A stretch of DNA of 64,000 bases from CADEEN01 sp040384625 (GTDB taxonomy: Bacteria; Pseudomonadota; Gammaproteobacteria; Burkholderiales; Burkholderiaceae_C), in assembly GCA_040384625.1 (NCBI GenBank), contig JAZKIW010000111.1:5376-69375 (forward strand), given 5' to 3'. Below the pieces are notes generated by a model. The model was not told where the DNA came from and ran no database searches. It worked only from the letters and a program-made list of their open reading frames with translations. Each line of letters starts with the position of its first letter. The stretch's first letter is position 1. The position numbers and the translations under genes were made by a program. Shown here in pieces: positions 61,255 to 64,000 of the stretch.

Positions 61255-61634
61255 GTCACAGCAACCCGCGCTCTGCGCAGGTGGTCGAGCTCGCGCACGG
61301 CAACCAGTTGCAAATCTGCGCGCACGGCGCGGGTCACCGCCTCATCGGCACGCGAAGGTTCCGCCGCGCCACTCGGGTCGTTGTGGGCCAGCACGACGGC
61401 CGCAGCGTTCAGCGCCAGTGCCGTCGCGTCGGCGTGCAGCAGGCCAGCCAGGCTGCCGAAGCGATCGAGCAGCGCCTGCGCCGGTTGCAGCACGCCCTGA
61501 CCTGGCAGGCCGGTGCGCAGCAGCAGGGCCAGCAGTTCGGGTTCGGCCAGGGCGCCAGCGCCGCGCGCGAGCAGCTTCTCGCCCGGGCGGGCCTCGGTGG
61601 GCAGCTGCTGCAGGGAGGTCAGGCCGGTCTTCAA
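61251..61634 (-). pseudogene. radC: Degraded RadC-like gene with internal deletion
   Basis: The first 70 residues match the RadC N-terminus (LPTEARPGEKLLARGAGALAEPELLALLLRTGLPGQGVLQ), then the text jumps at about residue 74 to the distal JAB/MPN region (NAAAVVLAHNDPSGAAEPSRADEAVT). About 100 residues are missing, including the catalytic Glu, and the metal motif HNHPSG reads HNDPSG. The C-terminus is also altered. The product of 127 residues starts from TTG. The frame is still open, so it may be a reduced protein retained with smr, but it cannot be a normal JAMM enzyme. Confidence 0.75.
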
Positions 61635-61680
61635 GTGCGCCCCGTAAAATCCAGGCCAGTCTATCGCCCGCCCCCTCCAC

Positions 61681-62124
61681 GTGACCGCGATCCAATCGGG
61701 TTCCTTCCTGACCCTGCACTACCGCCTTGCCGGCCCTGACGGCGCTGCCGTGGTCGACACTTTCGACGGCCCGCCCGCCACCCTGTCGCTCGGCAATGGC
61801 GAACTGGCGCCGGCGATGGAGGCGCTCCTGGTGGGCCTGCCCGAGGGCACGCGCCAGAGTTTCGAGCTCGGGGCCGGCGAGGCCTTCGGGCCGCGCAACC
61901 CCGAGATGCTGCAACGCGTGAAGCTCGCCTTGCTGCACGAGATCGGCGACCCCGACGCGCAATACGCGGTCGGCGATGTGGTTCAGTTCCCCACGCCCGA
62001 CGGCCAGGGGGCTTACGCCGGGGTGGTGCGCGAGCAGGGCGGCGACTGGCTGCTCTTCGACTTCAATCACCCGCTGGCCGGCCAGCCGGTGCGGCTGGAC
62101 GTGCATGTGATCGGGGTGCTTTGA
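61681..62124 (+). CDS. fkpB: FKBP-type peptidyl-prolyl isomerase (FkpB/SlpA)
   Basis: A 147-residue SlyD/FkpB-like PPIase: SFLTLHYRLAGPDGAAVVDTF, LSLGNGELAPAMEALLVGLPEGTR, with an insert-in-flap domain and LLFDFNHPLAGQPVRLDVHVIGV at the end. GTG start at 61681. Its position directly before ispH is the conserved arrangement in proteobacteria. Confidence 0.92.
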   Translation: MTAIQSGSFLTLHYRLAGPDGAAVVDTFDGPPATLSLGNGELAPAMEALLVGLPEGTRQSFELGAGEAFGPRNPEMLQRVKLALLHEIGDPDAQYAVGDVVQFPTPDGQGAYAGVVREQGGDWLLFDFNHPLAGQPVRLDVHVIGVL

Positions 62125-62126
62125 CC

Positions 62127-63098
62127 ATGTCGCTCGAAGAAATCGTGCTTGCCGAGCCGCGTGGCTTCTGTGCCGGCGTCGACCGCGCGATCGAGATCGT
62201 CGAGCGCGCCTTGATCCGATTCGGGGCGCCGATCTATGTGCGCCACGAGATCGTGCACAACACCTATGTCGTCAACGACCTGAAGGCCAAGGGCGCGATC
62301 TTCATCGAGGAGTTGAGCGAGGTGCCGCCCGGCGCGACTCTGGTGTTCAGCGCCCACGGCGTCAGCCAGGCGGTACGGCGCGAGGCCGCCGAGCGCGGCT
62401 TCTCGATCTTCGATGCCACCTGCCCGCTGGTGACCAAGGTGCATGTCGAAGTGGCCAAGCTGCACAAGGAGGGCTACGAATTTCTGATGATCGGCCACAA
62501 GGGGCACCCCGAGGTCGAGGGCACGATGGGGCAGCTCTACGACGGCATCTACCTGATCGAGGATGTGGCCGACGTCGCCCGTGCCCCGGTGAAGAACCCC
62601 GAGCGTCTGGCCGTCGTGACCCAGACCACGCTCAGCGTCGACGACACCGCCGATATCCTGGCCGCGGTGAAGCGGCGTTTCCCGAACGTGCGCCAGCCAA
62701 AGAAGCAGGACATCTGCTACGCCACGCAGAACCGACAGGACGCCGTCAAGGTGCTGTCGCCCGCGGTCGACGTGGTGATCGTCGTCGGCAGCCCGACCAG
62801 CAGCAACAGCAACCGCCTGCGCGAGTTGGCCGACCGCCTCGGTCGCCCGGCCTACATGATCGACAACGCCGACGCCTTGCAGGCCGAATGGTTCGAGGGC
62901 GCCACACGCGTGGGCCTGACGGCCGGTGCCTCGGCCCCTGACATCCTGGTGCAGCAGGTGATCGCGCGCCTGCGCGAGTTGGGCGCTGTATCGCTGCGCT
63001 CGCTTGACGGCGTGGTGGAAACGGTGCACTTCCCACTGCCCAAGGGCCTGGGCGACAAGTCGATGGCCGAGACGGCCGCGGCGCGCCTGACGACCTGA
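62127..63098 (+). CDS. ispH: 4-hydroxy-3-methylbut-2-enyl diphosphate reductase
   Basis: Last step of the MEP isoprenoid pathway, an Fe-S reductase. The 323-residue product has the three cluster cysteines in PRGFCAGVDRAIEIV, FDATCPLVTKVH and DICYATQNRQ, and the VVVGSPTSSNSNRL site. ATG at 62127, 2 bases after the fkpB stop. Confidence 0.96.
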   Translation: MSLEEIVLAEPRGFCAGVDRAIEIVERALIRFGAPIYVRHEIVHNTYVVNDLKAKGAIFIEELSEVPPGATLVFSAHGVSQAVRREAAERGFSIFDATCPLVTKVHVEVAKLHKEGYEFLMIGHKGHPEVEGTMGQLYDGIYLIEDVADVARAPVKNPERLAVVTQTTLSVDDTADILAAVKRRFPNVRQPKKQDICYATQNRQDAVKVLSPAVDVVIVVGSPTSSNSNRLRELADRLGRPAYMIDNADALQAEWFEGATRVGLTAGASAPDILVQQVIARLRELGAVSLRSLDGVVETVHFPLPKGLGDKSMAETAAARLTT

Positions 63099-63115
63099 AC
63101 CCAGACAACAACCAC

Positions 63116-64000
<885 letters not shown>

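Overview
The window reads as chromosome of a high-GC betaproteobacterium in the Burkholderiales (Rubrivivax/Leptothrix/Roseateles-like). The grounds are the gene families and their order: gmk-rpoZ-spoT, yicC beside a Ser/Thr kinase and PP2C phosphatase running into rph-rdgB-hemW, fkpB-ispH-serS, Bug-type solute-binding proteins and tandem sigma-28 flagellins. This is inference from family knowledge, not a database search. The run of 100 Ns at 37899-37998 shows that the sequence is a scaffold from a draft assembly.

Layout. (1) 1-11.6 kb: flagellar and chemotaxis block. fliG (cut by the window edge) and fliF are divergent from fliE. Next come a chemoreceptor with a separate periplasmic Cache protein, ycgR-fliT-fliS, fliD and two nearly parallel flagellin genes. 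Four units carry sigma-28-type promoters that can be read directly. (2) 11.7-18.4 kb: a hybrid histidine kinase with a small molybdopterin-fold protein, a membrane Ser/Thr kinase, DUF924, a Bug-family binding protein, a GNAT and yaeQ. (3) 18.5-22.1 kb: tungstate transporter tupBCA, a frameshifted modA-like gene and a second molybdopterin-fold protein. (4) 22.2-25.7 kb: an MBL-fold protein, a VOC protein, a flavin monooxygenase and DUF2783, apparently one catabolic operon. (5) 25.7-40.2 kb: an accessory run of about 30 very small genes, all but one on the plus strand. They belong to unrelated families (AAC(3)-I acetyltransferase, GNAT, VOC, GFA, YCII/DGPF, DUF1801, cupin, NTF2-like, TOPRIM, SLOG, nitronate monooxygenase, tautomerase and others). 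Many overlap by 1-4 bases. Its left part resembles an eroded cassette array. (6) 40.2-64 kb: mostly core genes: lldD, dinB, spoT, rpoZ, gmk, an H-NOX/GGDEF-EAL nitric-oxide signalling pair, yicC, kinase/phosphatase, rph-rdgB-hemW, LysR/DUF1127, cheR-cheD-cheB, a GGDEF-FlhG-truncated haemoglobin operon, smr with a gutted radC, fkpB, ispH and serS (cut by the right edge).

How it fits together. Motility is the dominant theme: flagellar structure and chaperones, a flagellar brake (ycgR) that responds to c-di-GMP, two enzymes likely to make or degrade c-di-GMP (one probably NO-gated through H-NOX), the receptor-modifying enzymes CheR/CheD/CheB, and a receptor ending in a CheR-docking pentapeptide. 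The most unusual parts are the small-gene array, several broken or reshaped genes (modA-like, radC, a VOC fragment), and proteins missing expected catalytic residues (MBL-fold, molybdopterin-fold, one kinase).
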